Below are positions 40,975 through 54,633 of a stretch of 64,000 bases of DNA, in pieces. The notes under the pieces were generated by a model. It saw nothing but the letters and a program-made list of their open reading frames with translations, had not been told where the DNA came from and searched no databases. Position numbers and translations under genes: made by a program. Within the stretch, counting starts at the first letter, position 1. Each line of letters begins with the position of its first letter. Origin of the DNA: Eudorina sp. 2006-703-Eu-15 (Eukaryota; Chlorophyta; Chlorophyceae; Chlamydomonadales; Volvocaceae); contig BDSI01000076.1 in the NCBI GenBank assembly GCA_003117195.1, forward strand, positions 556,532 to 620,531, in the 5' to 3' direction.

Positions 40975-43900
40975 ATGGACGTTCGCCTTGATTACATTTC
41001 TGTTGGTGTCAATCGCGTCGTCAACGCTTTGGCTTGGGGCGAGCATGGCGGCGTAGCTTATGCCGCCCACCATATGGTGGCGCTGTATGATGTGGAAGTA
41101 AGATATATTCACAAACTGTAAAATTTTACTGTTTTGCAAAGTTCGCATGCTTGTTGGGCCAGCAACGACAGCTGCCTTATTTAACCGATCGCGTGTTCCA
41201 ATCCGTTCTCAGTCAGCCAAAGTGGTCTCAACGATATGCGGGCATACGGGCGCGGTAAACTGCGTGCTGTGGGTGCCACATGAAGGTACGACCGATGCCC
41301 GTTCCCCCTTCCACCCACGCCTGCCCCCACATACATACCCACATGCACACATTATCCGGCGCTCCATCTCAAATCCAGCTTGTCGTTAAACCACGCGACC
41401 ATCAACAACACAAATACCCCCCCTCACCCTTCCACACTCCTCAAACTCCGCGCACACCACCTGCCACGCACTCGCAGCCACACCGGAGTTACGGCCCTGC
41501 GAGCACCTGCTGCTGTCGGGCTCCGCCGACAACACCGTCCGCTGCTGGCTGGTCACGTATCCCGAGGCCGCCGGCCCTGCCGGCGGCGCTGCAGCTCCCT
41601 CCTGGCGACAGCTGGCGGTCCTGCAGGGCCACGCAGGGCCCGTGTCCTCCCTGGCCGTCCACCGGCTGCCCACCTGCAGCACCCCTGCCCAGGCGGACCA
41701 GGCTGCGGACCAGGGGCCGCGACTCCTGGTGGTCAGCACCGCCGGCGGCGAAGACGTCATGGTATGGGCGTGCGGTGACAGCGGCACCAGCGGCGACGCC
41801 GCCGGGGATGGCCAGGGCGGTGCGTCCGCGGAGCCCTGCAGCAGTGATGGCGCGGCAGACGGGCACGCCAGCACCCCGCAGCAGGGCACGGCGGCGGAGG
41901 AGCAGTATGGGCAGTCGCAGTGGCGCGTGGATCAGCGTATCCATGTGGGCACGAAGATGCAGACCACGGCGGCGATGGCGAGCCTGCCGCTGGATCCGGA
42001 CTGGTGGGTTGGGATTCCAGCTGGGGGGTGGATTCCGACCCGTGAGTCCGTCTCAATCCATGGAAGATTGCAGGCGATTCTAGCTGGCAGAGGGCTCTGA
42101 CAGGCGACGTCGCGGGCAGGGGACACGGGCAGGGGACGCGGGCAGGGGACACGGGCAGGGAACGCCGCGGGCAGGGGACACGGGCAGGGGGCACGGGCAG
42201 GGGACGCGGGTTTGCTGGTTGCGGTCGTCGTGCTGCTGGCGGGCACCCACGGAAGCCAGCGCTGTGGGGCCGAGGGTCATGGAGGTTGGAGAAAGCCAAC
42301 ATGGGGCCGGGGATGCCGACCTGGCCCCGGGGTTGTTGCCTGTCCGGGTGAGTCTCCCCGTCTCCGCGGATCGAGGCGCCGTCCGCCAGTCCCCGGCGTT
42401 CGTGCTTTGGACGACGGGGCAGGAGGGGACCGTAAGTGCTTGCTTGCCACAATGCCCCCCCGTCCGCCGCACCCGCGACCCACTTGTCCGCAGCCACCAG
42501 CTCCCCGCGCCCTCGTGGTCCCTGCAGGACCCTGCTGGCCACCGGCGGCACCGACCGCAAGGTGGCGCTGTACGTGCGGCCGCCGGGCGGGTGCTTCTCG
42601 TCCGCCTGCGTGCTGGAGGGCCACGAGAACTGGGTCCGCGGTGTGGCCTTCTGCTGTGTGGTGGGCCCCTCGGGACCACAGCTGCTGCTGGCGAGTGTGT
42701 CCCAGGACAGGTGGGGACGGGGGCGGGGAGGGTGCAGCGCTCCCCGCCTGCCTTTGCCCGCCTTCTCCCCCAGCTGGCCCCCAGCTGCCCTGCCCGCTCG
42801 TCCTGTGTGTACTTCTGCTCTTCCTGCCTGATCTCCCCCTCTCTCGGCTGTCGCGGTATCGTTGTACCCTGATCCGTCGGGAGTAGGCAGCGCAAAGGGG
42901 TCCAGGTGTTCAGGGGCCTGCGAGCCTGCAGACGGCGGCCACCCTCTTCAATGAACACACACAGCCGGCGTGTCAATTTGTCGAGTCCGGCCCGCGGTTG
43001 GCCTGACCTACCCAGCGGTTGTCACAAAGCGACACACGACCACCAGACCAGCCACTATTCCACCAGACCAGCCACTATTCCACCAGACCAGCGGTTTGAG
43101 CCCCGCTACCTCTAAAGAGCTGTTCGGACTGCCCTCCTGTGTCGGTGCCCTGCCGCCCGCCGAGTCCAGGTACGGCCGCATCTGGAAGCTACAGCCTGAG
43201 CCGCTGGATGCCACCGCCGCCGCTACAGACGCCGGCGCTGAGAATCCCCTCGCTGCGCTCATCCAGCGATACGCCCCCCGGCCCCATGTGGCCACGGACC
43301 GGACTCGGTGAGCCGCGGGGCGTCTGTCGAGTGGGAGGCATCCGATGGAGGGTCGCGGCTGGAAAGTGGGTCCCAAGGCAGGGCCACAGCAGGCGTCATG
43401 AAGAGTAATAGGTGTTGATTATTTCTTTTGCATTCGTCCGATATCCGAAAGTAAGGGCGGGCTTGCCTGCCTTGCGGGTCGAGATCGCTGCGCCAGCATC
43501 CCCCACCGTCGACGCTCTTCTCCGACCCAACTGCGTTATTTTTCGCGTTCATCCCCACCACCAACCCGCCATTACCACCGCTTAGCGAAGTATTTTCCGC
43601 CCAGTATTCCGCACGACCTCCTGCCCACCCCCGTCGCACTTGCCCCACCACCGGCACCGGCCAACGGCGCCCGCTCCACGACAACCCCGCCCCGCCCCCG
43701 CCTCCCCGCCCCGGCCCCCGGGCCCTCCATAGCTATGTGGCCACGGCTGAGGCCCTGCTCATCGGCCACGAGGACTGGGTGCACGGCCTGCAGTGGGCGC
43801 CGCGGCCGCAGCCGCAGCCGGGGACACCTCCAGGGGGGCCGACTTACCACACCCGGAGCTCAGCGGCCCTTCTGACCGCCTCCATGGACCGCACCATGAT

Positions 43901-46900
43901 CATATGGCGCTTCGAGGTGGGGAGGGCTCGGGGCCGCCAGCGCCTGAAGCACACGGGGAGTGGGGGCCGAGTACAGGAGATGGGTGATAGACATATTCAA
44001 ACTGCGCTGACTGCCAGAGCGCATAGGCCCGGTGAAGCATGGACTGCGACTAGGATTACCCCGGGTGGGGGCAGGGGGTCGATTTGGTGCCCTCTTGCGG
44101 TTTCGCTGTCTTCATTGGCACAAGGGGGCCGATGGGCCGGTGACGTGTAGCAGGTCCGCCGGTGTCCGGTTGATGCCAAGGAGGTTGATGCCAAGGAGGT
44201 CGATGGAATGGGTGAAATGCGGAACTGGGGCCCGGGGGGAGAAGGGGTTTGGACATAATTTATCTCCGCCGAGTCGGAGTCGCTGACCTGCCCTGCATCC
44301 GGCAATCTGCCACTGTGCCACACCCACCCACCCACCCACCCACCCCGCACCCGCACCCGGTCGTCCACCTACCCGCAGGCCGCCAGCGGCCTGTGGATGA
44401 ACGAGGCGAGCCTGGGGGACGCCGGCGCCTCCTGCCTGGGCTACTTCGGGGGCGTGTGGGGTCCCGGCGGCCGCGGCATCCTGGCGCACGGATTCACGGG
44501 TGGGTGGCCGGGGCTGGGCTGTAGCGAGTTGGTAGACATGTGCACACATTGCTTTGTCTGCCCGAGCCAAAATCCGGTATAGACTCGGAATGCGGTGGAT
44601 TTCCGCAATCTGAATTGGCATTTATGGATGGGGTGGGGTGGGGTCTTCAACTCCTTAGGTTAAAACTTTCCCCCGCACATCCACCCTCCTGGCTTTGGTT
44701 TTCCTTTTTAACCCTGCCCGTTTCCTATGCCCACCCACCACCCACCCACCCACAGGCGCTCTCCACCTCTGGCGCCATCCGGCGGCCCACGCGGGCAGCA
44801 GCGACGGCGCCCCCGCCTGGGGCTCGGGGCCCTGGCTGCCCCGCCACGCCCTGGGCGGCCACTTCGGGCCGGTGGTGGACCTCGGCTGGGGCCTCGACGG
44901 CGGCTGCGTGATCAGCGTGTCGGAGGACCAAACGGCGCGGGTGCACACAGCGGCGGTGTGGCGGCGGAGGCAGGAGCAGGAGGAGGAGCGGCAGGAGGGT
45001 GGTACAGTGGAGCTGTCGGGGACTGAGCGGGAGCTGCACTGGTGCGAGGTGGCGCGTGCGCAGGTGGGTGGGAGGATGGGCGTCAGTACATGGTTGGGGC
45101 CTGATGAATGTAATATTGATGTGACAGTGGACCCCGTGGGTCAGTAGCCTCCTCAGCACACACAGCGAAAACGAAAGTTGCTGGGGCCTGAGGATGATGA
45201 GGATGAGGATGTCAGGAGCATCTTGACGGCGATGGGGGCGGGAGGAGCCGCCTTCATGTGTTTAGAGAAGAGACCCAGCGCGACCCAAACCAAAGACCGC
45301 CTTCATGTTAAAATAAACCGAGAGACACGACTTGCGAGGACCCTAATTGCGCACGCGGACGAGTGAGGCCGTTGGCTGCGCATTGCCGACAGGCCGGGGA
45401 CGTGTATATAGAAAAGAGGGGCGACATGCGATAAAGCAGAAGCAAAGACATTGTGTCCCCGTAATGGAGAGTCGCGGCTGTGCGGGCGGCTGACGCGGGG
45501 CGGCGACGGACATGCAAGGGACAGCAGGACCCGACCCAGCCCGAGGTCAAACCGGTTGCTGGAGATGCAGCTGGGGAGGAACGTCGAGATTACGGTGCCA
45601 GCGTCCGGGCTCCAAGGCGTGTGTGCGCGCCGCGCCGCCTCGTCGATGGGCGTGCGCAAACAAGGATGCAACAGCAGACCCACGATCAAAGCAGCGAAAG
45701 GACAGCAAACGCGAACCCGAAAGCTACAATACCCACCTAACCGGAGTCGGAAGGCCAGCGGTAGGGTAGTCGCCGGCAGTGCACATGTAGGGGGGCAAGG
45801 CAGAGAGGACGTGAAGGCAGGCTAAAGATGGTAAAATTTTTTATCAAAGACAGGAATAAGTGACCAGTGTGCGTGACGGGGAGGCGGCGCGGCGAAAGAG
45901 GCGGGGACGGACGCGCGGCAGGGATAAATGGTGTGGCCGCGGGTCGTACGGCGGGTCGTACGGCAAGTACGGCAGGGGCAGTACGGCAAGCGAAGCGTGT
46001 GTGGGTGGAGGGGGGTATGCTGACGGTGTGCGGTCCGGACAAGCCGGATCCCCACAGCACCGTCGAGCCGGCGCGGCGCCGCTGCAGTGCGGTGCCGGCG
46101 GGTTGCGTCGGATGGTAGCGGAGGCGAGCTGGCAGGGGGACGTGCTAGTGCAAGGGCCGAGCGGATGCGGGCGGGCTGGGGTGTGTGGGGAGGAGGCAGG
46201 GGACGCGGCGTACGGGAGGCGTCGGCGGGGGCGGATCAGCACCAGAAGTGTTACACGATCAGGGCGGGGCACGACGGCTGCGCCTTCATGTGTGTGGGCT
46301 CCGCAACCCCGTTCCTCCCGTTTCCCCTGGCCGCCTGCCGGCCCTCCTCCCTGGACGCGCAACACCGCGCGGACAGGTCCACGGTCACGACTTCCGCTGC
46401 GTTGCGCCGGTGGCCACCGCGCCCGGCTGCCACTACACGTACGTGAGCGGCTCGGAGGAGAAGGTGCTGCGAGTGTTGGAGGCGCCGCAGGTGGGGGGGC
46501 CGGGGCTGGGTGGGGAAGGTAAAGACAGGGCGTGGGCCGTTGGGCGGGGAACAGCGGACTTCCAGTGCTCTACGGCGGTGCGGCAGGATGAAGGATAACA
46601 CGTCTTTGCTGCGGGTGTCTTTTGTGTCATGTCGTGCGGCGCGAGGCGAGGGATTAGGTATCCCAATTCGAGACCACCCGAATGCAGGTTCCAGATCACG
46701 GCGCGGAATGTGGGTTGTTTAGATCCAGAATGCCATTCAAACCCTCGTCATGGTTTCGTCACGGCTCCCCGCGCTCCGGCCCCCCTCCCCCGGCAGGCCT
46801 TCATAGACACGCTCGTGCAGCTGCGTGGCGGCGAGGACAGCCCCGGCGGCAGGGCCATCCGGGAGGAGCGCCGCCGGGGCCATGGTTTCGGAGCGGCGGT

Positions 46901-49644
46901 GGCGGCGCTGGGCCTCTCCCAAAAGGCCGTGGACCAGGCGGATGCAGCGGAGGGCGGCGGCGGCAGCGGAGGTAGGATCCAGCATGTACGACATATTTGG
47001 ACACGACACAGTACGGGAAGCGGCGAGAGCGCATGCATATGGGCAGCGCAGTGACTTTCGTCTCTCGGACCTTTGTACGGCAACGAATATGTGCGTGTCA
47101 CCGCAGATCACGGGTCCGACGTCAGCAGCCGTGCAAGCGCCAACCCGACTGACTCCAATAAACCCCCATCGGTATGAGCAACGCGGCTCACGCAAAAACT
47201 TCTGCATATCGTCGTCGAGCATAGATCCCGGATTCCCGGTTCCTAGCACCGCCGTGACCAACACACGTCCACCAGCACCACCCGACCTTCGCACTCCCCG
47301 CTCCCCGAGCGCGCAGGCGCGGGCAGCGGTGGTGCGGGGGCCGACTACACGGACGGGCCGGACTTCGTCCCCTTCGCTGCGCCGCAGGTAGGTTGGGGCC
47401 GGCAGGGTGGGTCGCTGGGGGCGGCCAGCGCTCGAGAATCACCGACGGGATGGCTCTAGGGTGGTACTGGCTGGCGGCGCCGTCCCGTTCGTAGCGGGGA
47501 CACCAGGAGGGCGGAACTGAAGGCGGGGAGGCGGGAGGGTAGTGGACTGCTGCTCCGTACCCGTCCTGCCCCGTTGGCTCGTTCCGCCGGCGACTTCCCC
47601 TGACCACCCTCTGAATTCCTATGTGTCTATTCAACACCAGGTCAGACCCCCTTTCCCCGGTGTGTCGTGTTATTTAAGCAGGCAGATCAGGAGTGCGTGA
47701 CATGCGAGGGACCGAGCGGTTCCCATTAATTTGCCCGTATGCGTGCAAAGATAACCCAATGCCCGATCCCTAAAACGAATAGAAGGCTGCGGTGTCGGAA
47801 GAGCGCTGTCGATTTTTGGCGCGCTTTTGGCGCGCTCGGAATACTACCAGCTGGTGCGGGTCGGCTGCCTTGGCCACGCAGACTCACACCACAATGCCGT
47901 GCGTGCGTGCGATCCTCGCGTTGTAATCGTAATGTACCCACCTGCAAGCAAAATGCCGTGTAGTCAGCACCGCCGTAGACGATCCGGAACGATGCGTAAT
48001 AACGTAATGATGTGTGCGAGCGAAAAAGCGTGCATGCCAAGGCAGCAAAGGGGACAGAATGCGGCGTCATTGATGCATGAGTAGGGCGGCAAGGGTCGTA
48101 CGGCATACGAATAACGTCGTGTGTATGTTTGCCTGCCGTATTGTACGACTAGGTGGTGAGCGAGCCGCCCCTGGAGGAGCACCTTGCACAGAACACCCTG
48201 TGGCCGGAGACGCACAAGCTGTACGGCCACGGCAACGACGTGTTCTGCGCCGCCGCCAGCCCGGACGGCCGCTACCTGGCGTCCGCATGCAAGGCCCAGG
48301 TGGGTGGGTGGGAGGGAGGTAGGGCCCTCAACCCCCGCGGAAGACACGCTCGCAGGCGTCGTGTCGTTCCAATGGACGGCACTGTACCGTGCCGTATTTC
48401 ATTTTGACCCCAAGGGGCGGAACCCACATCTCGACATGTGTCCCCGGGTGGTGGTGGTGCTTACCGGTGTGCATCACGTCGTTTCTTGAGACTGCACATC
48501 ACATCACATCACATCACAGCCACGTGCCACCCACCGTCGCTTGGTCAACCCTTGGTCAACCCTTGGTCAACCCTCCTTTATCCTTTCGAGCCCCCTTTAC
48601 CCTCAGCTCAAGTGTCTCTCAATTCCTAAACCGCTCCGTCACACCTCCCTCTCTGGGTGTGATCGGGCTCGCACTGGCTTGGCTTTCTCAGTTCAACCCT
48701 TCCCTCCCTTGACCCGTGACCCGTGACCTGATGCCCCGCGCCGCCGCCGTCGCACCTCTCAGACGGCCGCCACCGCGGCCATCTGGGTCTGGTGCACCCG
48801 GACCTGGCGGGCGGTGGCGCAGCTGCGGGCCCACAGCCTGACAGTCACCCAGCTGGAGTGGAGCCCCTCGAGCAACCTCCTGGCGGCGGCCAGCCGCGAC
48901 AGGACGTTCTCCATCTTCCGCCGCCGCGACCCGCTGCCAGCGGCGGCGCCGGAAGGCGGCGGCGGCGGCGGCGCCGCCGCCGCCATGGAGTCCTCGTTCG
49001 AGCTGGTGTGCAGGGTCAAGAGCGCGCACGGCCGTGTGATCTGGAGCGCGTCGTGGTCGTTGGACGAGCAACTGCTCGCAACCGCCTCGCGGGACGAGAC
49101 GGTCAAGGTGTGGCGGACGGGCAGCGCCTGCGGCAGCAGCAGCAGCGGCGGCGCGGATGCGGCCGCGACGGCGGCGGCACCTGCGCTGGCGGTGACGCTA
49201 CCGCAATTCCCTTGCGGGGTCACGGCAGTGGCCTTCGCACCACGACCGCCCTCGAGCGCGACTGTTGGTACGTTGGAGGCCGCCGTCGCCGCAAGCACCG
49301 ATGGCGGCAAGGATGGTGAGTCAACTGACGGACTGTCGTACGTGCTGGCGGTGGGGTTGGAGGATGGCGCCGTGCAAGTGTGGCGCATGACGGCGGCGGC
49401 GGAGGCAGCGGCAGCCGACGGGACGCCTGCGCTTGTGCCGTACTGTTTGTGGTCGGCGGGTCAGCCCTGGCGGCACGTGGCCCCGGTGCGGCGGCTCCGG
49501 TGGCGGGGCGCGCCGGGGGCGGCGACTGCCGTACCGGAAGGCGAGGATGCAGCAGCGGCGGCGGTTTCGGAGCGCGGGGCGTTGCAGCTGGCTTCGGGGT
49601 CGGAAGACCACTCGGTTCGTGTGTTTACGGTCGGAGCCACTTAA
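40975..49644 (+). CDS. ELP2: Elongator complex subunit 2 (ELP2), WD-repeat protein
   Basis: Scaffold of the Elongator complex, needed for 5-carboxymethyl-type modification of wobble uridine in tRNA. Thirteen exons join in phase to 1014 residues: 40975-41097, 41213-41285, 41478-42003, 42528-42710, 43170-43307, 43733-43916, 44379-44499, 44756-45063, 46377-46490, 46797-46971, 47317-47387, 48153-48299, 48763-49644. ELP2-specific stretches are ISVGVNRVVNALAWGEHGGV (N-terminus), GHTGAVNCVLWVPHE, LLLSGSADNTVRCW, GHENWVRGVAF, SQDRYGRIWKLQ, LLTASMDRTMIIW, LGYFGGVWG, DFRCVAPVA, YVSGSEEKVLRVLEAPQ, ALGLSQKAV, EPPLEEHLAQNTLWPE, HKLYGHGNDVFC, LASACKA, SRDRTFSIF and ASRDETVKVW. Yeast and animal ELP2 are about 790-830 residues; the excess here is Ala/Gly/Ser insertions between WD blades. 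Introns 3, 8 and 11 are long and hold repeats. Confidence 0.95.
42105..42212. repeat. Minisatellite in ELP2 intron 3
   Basis: About eight units of the type GGGGACACGGGCA or GGGGACGCGGGCA in tandem with small variations. Intronic. Confidence 0.85.
44325..44360. repeat. (CCCA)n run before an ELP2 acceptor
   Basis: A CCCACCCACC tetranucleotide run just upstream of the acceptor at 44378; a similar run precedes the acceptor at 44755. They replace an ordinary pyrimidine tract. Confidence 0.7.
45112..45163 (+). repeat. Dispersed repeat family A, remnant copy 4
   Basis: GTGACAGTGGACCCCGTGGG, TCAGTAGCCTCCTCA matches the end of family A (14999-15122) with several changes. It lies in intron 8 of ELP2. 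Confidence 0.55.
47784..48030 (-). repeat. Dispersed repeat family C, copy 2
   Basis: Reverse complement of 11478-11753 with high similarity, including the FCLQVG frame and the TTCCGACACCGCAGCCTT end. It lies in intron 11 of ELP2 on the opposite strand to the gene. Confidence 0.85.
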
Positions 49645-50882
49645 CGGAATGGGTGACAGACAATGATCATGACGGGGTCCAGTGTCATTGGGTATGACAG
49701 GAGCGCAGCGGGTGGCGGATTCAAGCGCCGGCCGCCCGGCGCAGCGTCGTGGCGGTAGCTCGGTTGCTCGAAGTTGTCTGTGTACCCTAATGGCTGGGCG
49801 GCTGAGGTTGATCGTCGGTGGCGTTTCGGGCCGGGACGGTAAAACAGGTTGATCGGCGTCATTTGTTTGTTCATGTTGGAGGGTTGCGCCTCGCCCGCAT
49901 GATACGGCGCTCTTGATCCTAGGGCTTCGCTCCCTGCCAACGTTGCTCAAGGTTTGTCGACTTCAATGACACAGCCCATCAGGGCGCAGACAGATAAGTC
50001 CGGGACCGTTCCGAACCAAACCAACAAACGGAGGTCTGCATCAACTTGCGTTGATCGTAAGCACGTCAGGTTGCTGCGTTGCCTTCTTCAGATTCAGAAT
50101 CGCCACACAGCTACGCACGTGAGCTGCGCAGGGAGCAAAGCCTCAGGCCTGGCTTCCGAAGCCTGAGGCCTTTCCGATGACCGACCCAGGAACCGCAGTC
50201 ATCTTCGTGGCGGCATGTGGTGCGCTTTGTGAGTGCGTTTCTTGGCTCTGGAGCGTTGCGTGCAGCTCGGCTGCTGCGGGGCCAGCCCGCGAGGACCAGC
50301 GCGTCGCAAGGCGAAGCGCACAAAGAGGTGCCAGTCGCGTCTGCTGCCTGGGCTGCGGTCGCTTCTGCGCGCAGCTCTTCGAGGTGCTGTGTCACGCGCC
50401 CTTCGAGGCGCACTTCCCGCCTCTGGAGCGACTCTGAGAGAAGAACACGTCCGATTTGAATTTTTGAATATTTGATGTGACCTTTTGACACACAGCACGG
50501 ACACGTTTCCGTCCTCGGACGGCCTGTTCACGTGCTGTCCGAAAGTCGTTTCCGACGGCGTGCATTAATTACTGCAGCCTGCTGCAAAGCTGCTGGGCTC
50601 GCAGCTACGGTGTCACAGCCAACTTTTTCGCAGTTGAATTGCGACGGAACCCTAGAGGAAGGAGTCGGCTTCTGGTGTCTCCGATTCCGGAGCGTCTGTG
50701 CTGGTCCGCGATACAACGAAAGGAGGCCCGTCGCGGCGCCAACAAAACTACGGTCGCCGCTTCCTCTGTGGCCGCCAACTATCCCTCTCCTGCCGGAACC
50801 CATGCGGCTACGAAATGGAAACGGTGGGCGCCAGCGGGCGCTCAGCTCCTCGATTACTGTTCCGGCGCGCACGTGGGGCGAC
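49645..50882. other. Intergenic, no gene recognised; one hairpin
   Basis: Between ELP2 and the expansin-like gene. A 9-10 bp inverted repeat (GCCTCAGGC at 50140-50148 and GCCTGAGGC at 50161-50169) can form a hairpin. The plus-strand frame entering from 50532 runs into the expansin start, but its upstream part has no similarity and is probably leader. Confidence 0.5.
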
Positions 50883-53449
50883 ATGCCTCGCAGCTCGGCG
50901 TCCTGGCAGCGAATGCTACCCGTAAGCTGCCTGATTCTCTTCACAGCGGCGGCTGCAGTGGCCGCTTTCCCGCAGCCTTCGATGTCGGGTTCGACCCAGG
51001 ACGGCGTCGGCGTGCTGCGGGCGCTGCTGCAGACGGCCGTGCAGAGCACACCCGTCGGCAGCGGCGCCAACACCTCGGTCGCCGGCAACGTGAGCGCGGC
51101 GTCCCTGGGAGCCTGGGCCAGCGGCTCCAACTTCTCGGTGCCGGTCACCGCGAAGGCCTTCCGATTCGGGACAAGCGGGGAGGTGCGTGTACGGTCCGGC
51201 CGGATACGGTAGTCGCCTGAGAAGGGCGGTGGGGGACATGCCACCAAGGCATGCCAGTGGGGCGAGGCCCCGGACGGGAAGGGATCAGGGAGCTGCAGGC
51301 ATGCGAACGAAGCGAATGTGATGTATGTGTCGTGTGTGACCCATGGGTCGTGACGGCTTTCGTTCTGGAGGAAGGGGCCACACGCTGGGCGCCTTAACAA
51401 GCCAGGTTGAGGCAAAGTACGGATTACAGGTAAAAATATTACCCACCGGAAGTAAACCAAGAAGCCATGGCGGCGGGCCCCGAGACACCGCTTTGACTGG
51501 TTGCTCTGGATGTGGTCCCGGCGTGACGCCCGGTTGCCCTCGGCCCTGCAACTGCAGACCGTGACGCTGACCAACAACTACTGCGGGTACGGCCCGCTCA
51601 GCACGCCGTACGTGGTGGGCATCTCCCCGTCCTCCCCGCTGGCCACCCGCCGGCCCCTGCAGGGGTGCGGGACGTGTCTGGAGGTCGTCTGTGCCCCGGT
51701 AGGCACGGCACCGGAACACATACTTGTTGTACAGAGGTGTCGTACACGCACAGTCAAGATGAGGATCGTGGGTACGTCGCCGGCGGAGCGCGCATCCGTT
51801 CATACCCCTCAGCTCCTGCCGACTCCGGCCGCGTGCTTTCGCTCGCAATCCCGCGAATGACACCCGCGGCAACTGGCCGCGTGGCCATCTACGTTCGGCT
51901 CGGGTTCGGTTGGGGTGCGGTTCGGGGCACCACCGGGCGGTCTCCTGGCCGTCGGGTCTGCTCATTGTTGGTATCCAAGGGGACCCAAGGGAGGCCCTCC
52001 TGAATGAGGCCCTCCTGCGGTTGCATGCGGACCTCCGAAACCAAAACCGACAATACGCAGCCGAAACCAACCCCTTGAAAAATGAGCTGAGCTCCGAAAC
52101 TTACCTTGGGTGCCCGCAGGGCAGCAGCGCGTGCGTGTACCCGGAGTCCACCGCCCTGACGCCGGCGTCCTCCATCCAGCCCCCCGCGGACGCGCTGGGG
52201 GTGGTCGGACCGGGTCACCTGCTGATGCGCGTCGTGGACATCTGCGACTCCTGCGGCCCGCTGGACCTCAACCTGCACGCCGACGCGTTCGCGCAGCTGG
52301 CCGACCCACGGGTCGGTATCGCCAACATTACCTACCGCTACGTCGCCTGCCCCTCCGGAGGTAGGCCAGCTTCCCTCGCCGCCCCCACGCGTACGTTGGC
52401 TGAGGGCCACCAGAGCGACCCCCCTCGAGCTCATCCGCCCGGCGGCTGTGCGCCAGACACCCCCGGGCTTTGGATCAACGGACTCCACGGACTGACTCTG
52501 ATAGACTTTGGCAACCAAACATTCTGCAAACTGCACAACTCTTCTCTGAAACGGTATCTGCCATGGTCTTGGTACCACCTGAGGCCTGCATCGCCGCGTG
52601 CGGGCGGTTGCCCACCGACTCCAACACCGGCCAACATGACCCTGCTCTCGGACCCTTGGCTCATCCGTACCTCCCCACCTTCCCCCAGGTCAGAACATCA
52701 GCATTTACGTCAGCGGCTTCCGCGCCACCCAGGGTGGCTGGATCCGTCTGTCCGCACTCAACGTCGCGGGTAACGGCCTGGTGGATGCCGCCATCGCGCA
52801 CTGCCCGCGGCCCGCGACCAGTGCGTCAGGCGCCAACGCCTCCGCGGGGGGCGGCAGCGGCGACACCGGCGGGTTGGTGCCCGGGTGCGAGGGGACGCTG
52901 CGCGGCCCCAGCTGGCGCGTGATGCGAAACACCGTGGGCGCGCAGTGGGAGTTCAGCGGGCTGCCAGCGCTGCCGCTGGACTTGCGGTTGACGGACGTGG
53001 ACGGCCGGGAGATCATCGCTTGGTGGGTCGAGGGAGGGAGGGAGGGAAAGGGTGGACGGGGAGAAGGCAACCACGCGCATGGATCAGGAGATGGGATCCC
53101 TTTTTCAATTTTTTTCATTGTCGGGGTTGGGTGGTTTGCGCCGGCGGGGTGCAGTGGGCTGGGGCAACACTGTTTCCGGCCAGTGCGGAAGATGCGGCGT
53201 TGCTGCTGTACGGGACGGTGCGGCCCGTGAGACACTGCCGCATGGTCCGGGACGTCCGGCGAACCGCGACCCAGATGTGAATGATCGCCAGTGTCAGCCC
53301 CATCAACGCCAAGCGACCCGGTGTGTCGTGACCCGCGCAGGAGCGCCATCACCAACACGAGCGCTCCGGCGCTGTATACCACCCAGGCGCAGTTCCCGCC
53401 CCTCACGCCGACCGCCCAGCTGCCGGAGGGTATTGGCAGTCAGCCGTGA
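50883..53449 (+). CDS. Expansin-like secreted protein (DPBB plus CBM63-like domain)
   Basis: Expansins loosen cell walls without hydrolysis. Five exons join in phase to 374 residues: 50883-51182, 51558-51698, 52120-52360, 52689-53022, 53341-53449. Residues 1-28 form a signal peptide (hydrophobic core VSCLILFTAAAAVAA). A Ser/Ala-rich spacer of about 70 residues follows. The double-psi beta-barrel domain (about 101-228) shows NNYCGYGPLSTP, GCGTCLEVVC (about 136-145), VVDICDSCG (about 185-193) and GIANITYRYVAC. The C-terminal domain shows NISIYVSGF, GGWIRLSALNVAGNG, SWRVMRNTVGAQWEF, DLRLTDVDGREI and a final APALYTTQAQFPP, in line with expansin domain 2. The classical HFD motif is not seen (LNLHADAF lies at the comparable place), so it is expansin-like rather than a canonical plant expansin. 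Met-11 is an alternative start that also leaves a signal peptide. Confidence 0.85.
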
Positions 53450-54633
53450 AAGCCGCGGCGTCGTGGGACAGGGGGCGGGGCTGCCCATGGGTGCGCGTTT
53501 GTCGGAGCGTTGTCCACGGGCTGTGGTGTCCGTTCCGTGTGTTGGCGACGCTAGCAGCCGTGCTCAAGGAGGTGTGGGTGTACAACAGTACAGGGTTAGA
53601 GGATGAGGGAAGGGGGGGACTGTGGTGGTGACGATTGGCAAGGATGTCGGCGCTTGGGCCGCTTTGTCAACGGCGGTCAACGGGCTGTGACTCGCGCATG
53701 TGTTGACTGGTTGGGGTGTACGACTCCATGCGGCCGCCATTCCACGCGCTGAGGGCCATGTACCGTAGGTTTTACCCGGGCGATAATGACGGCGTGTACG
53801 GCGTTCGGGTTCCACGACGCCCGCGAACTGTTCACGTGCGAGGTGCGACACAGCATACTGGACCCTCGTCAGGTGTAAGGCAGAGGTGGCGGTGGCAGTG
53901 GCTGGCGCAATTGATGAAGCGAGTGAATTGCAACAACAATCTCCTTCGGGATGACGTACCTTGCTGTGCGGCGTGGGGCTGTTTCTCGCAGAGCGGTAAG
54001 AAGATGGTGGCTGTCGAAATCCTTAGATTTGCGCAGTGTGTTCCTTGCCATAACGTGTCCGGCGCCGTAATTGTGTTGTTGTTGTTGCTATTGCCTTGAG
54101 GCTACTGCCAGGAGCCTACATGTGCATACATGGTTTCGCGTGCTCAAGATCCTTGACATTTGCCGTAACGCAGCACGTTGGCATGGGTTCTGCCTTCAGC
54201 AGCGACGGGCAGTCAGGCTCTGCCGCTGGGCGCCCTATCGTACAGTACCGTTGCAATTGCCTCGACTTTTTTTGCGTGTTATTACGATTGCGTGTTATTA
54301 CAGATGTTTATAATGCTACTACTAATTCTCACCTGTCAGCGCTCCCGCATAGTGCGTTGGTAACAAAAACATTAGCTTTCTGCGTTGGTTTCCGTTGATT
54401 CGACACTGCCTTGCATCAAGACTTCTGATCACCTTTCATAGAACGAACAAAGTATTTATTGCACCTACCTATTGACTTGAATGCTTTGTTTCCCTTAAAG
54501 TTTGAGGCAGCTTGCTCTGAACGAACAAAACATTGTAGTTTATGTAGATTGAGGATGCTGCGTTGTCGCGTCGAGCATTTTGGCCAGTCTCGGTCGCAAC
54601 ATCAGAGGTGACCTCGCATAGCCAGTTCTGGGT
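53450..54633. other. Intergenic, no gene recognised
   Basis: Contains a TGTAA at 53874-53878 that could be the poly(A) signal of the expansin-like gene, and a short (TTG)n run near 54070. No exon supported. The permease leader must lie at the right end. Confidence 0.45.
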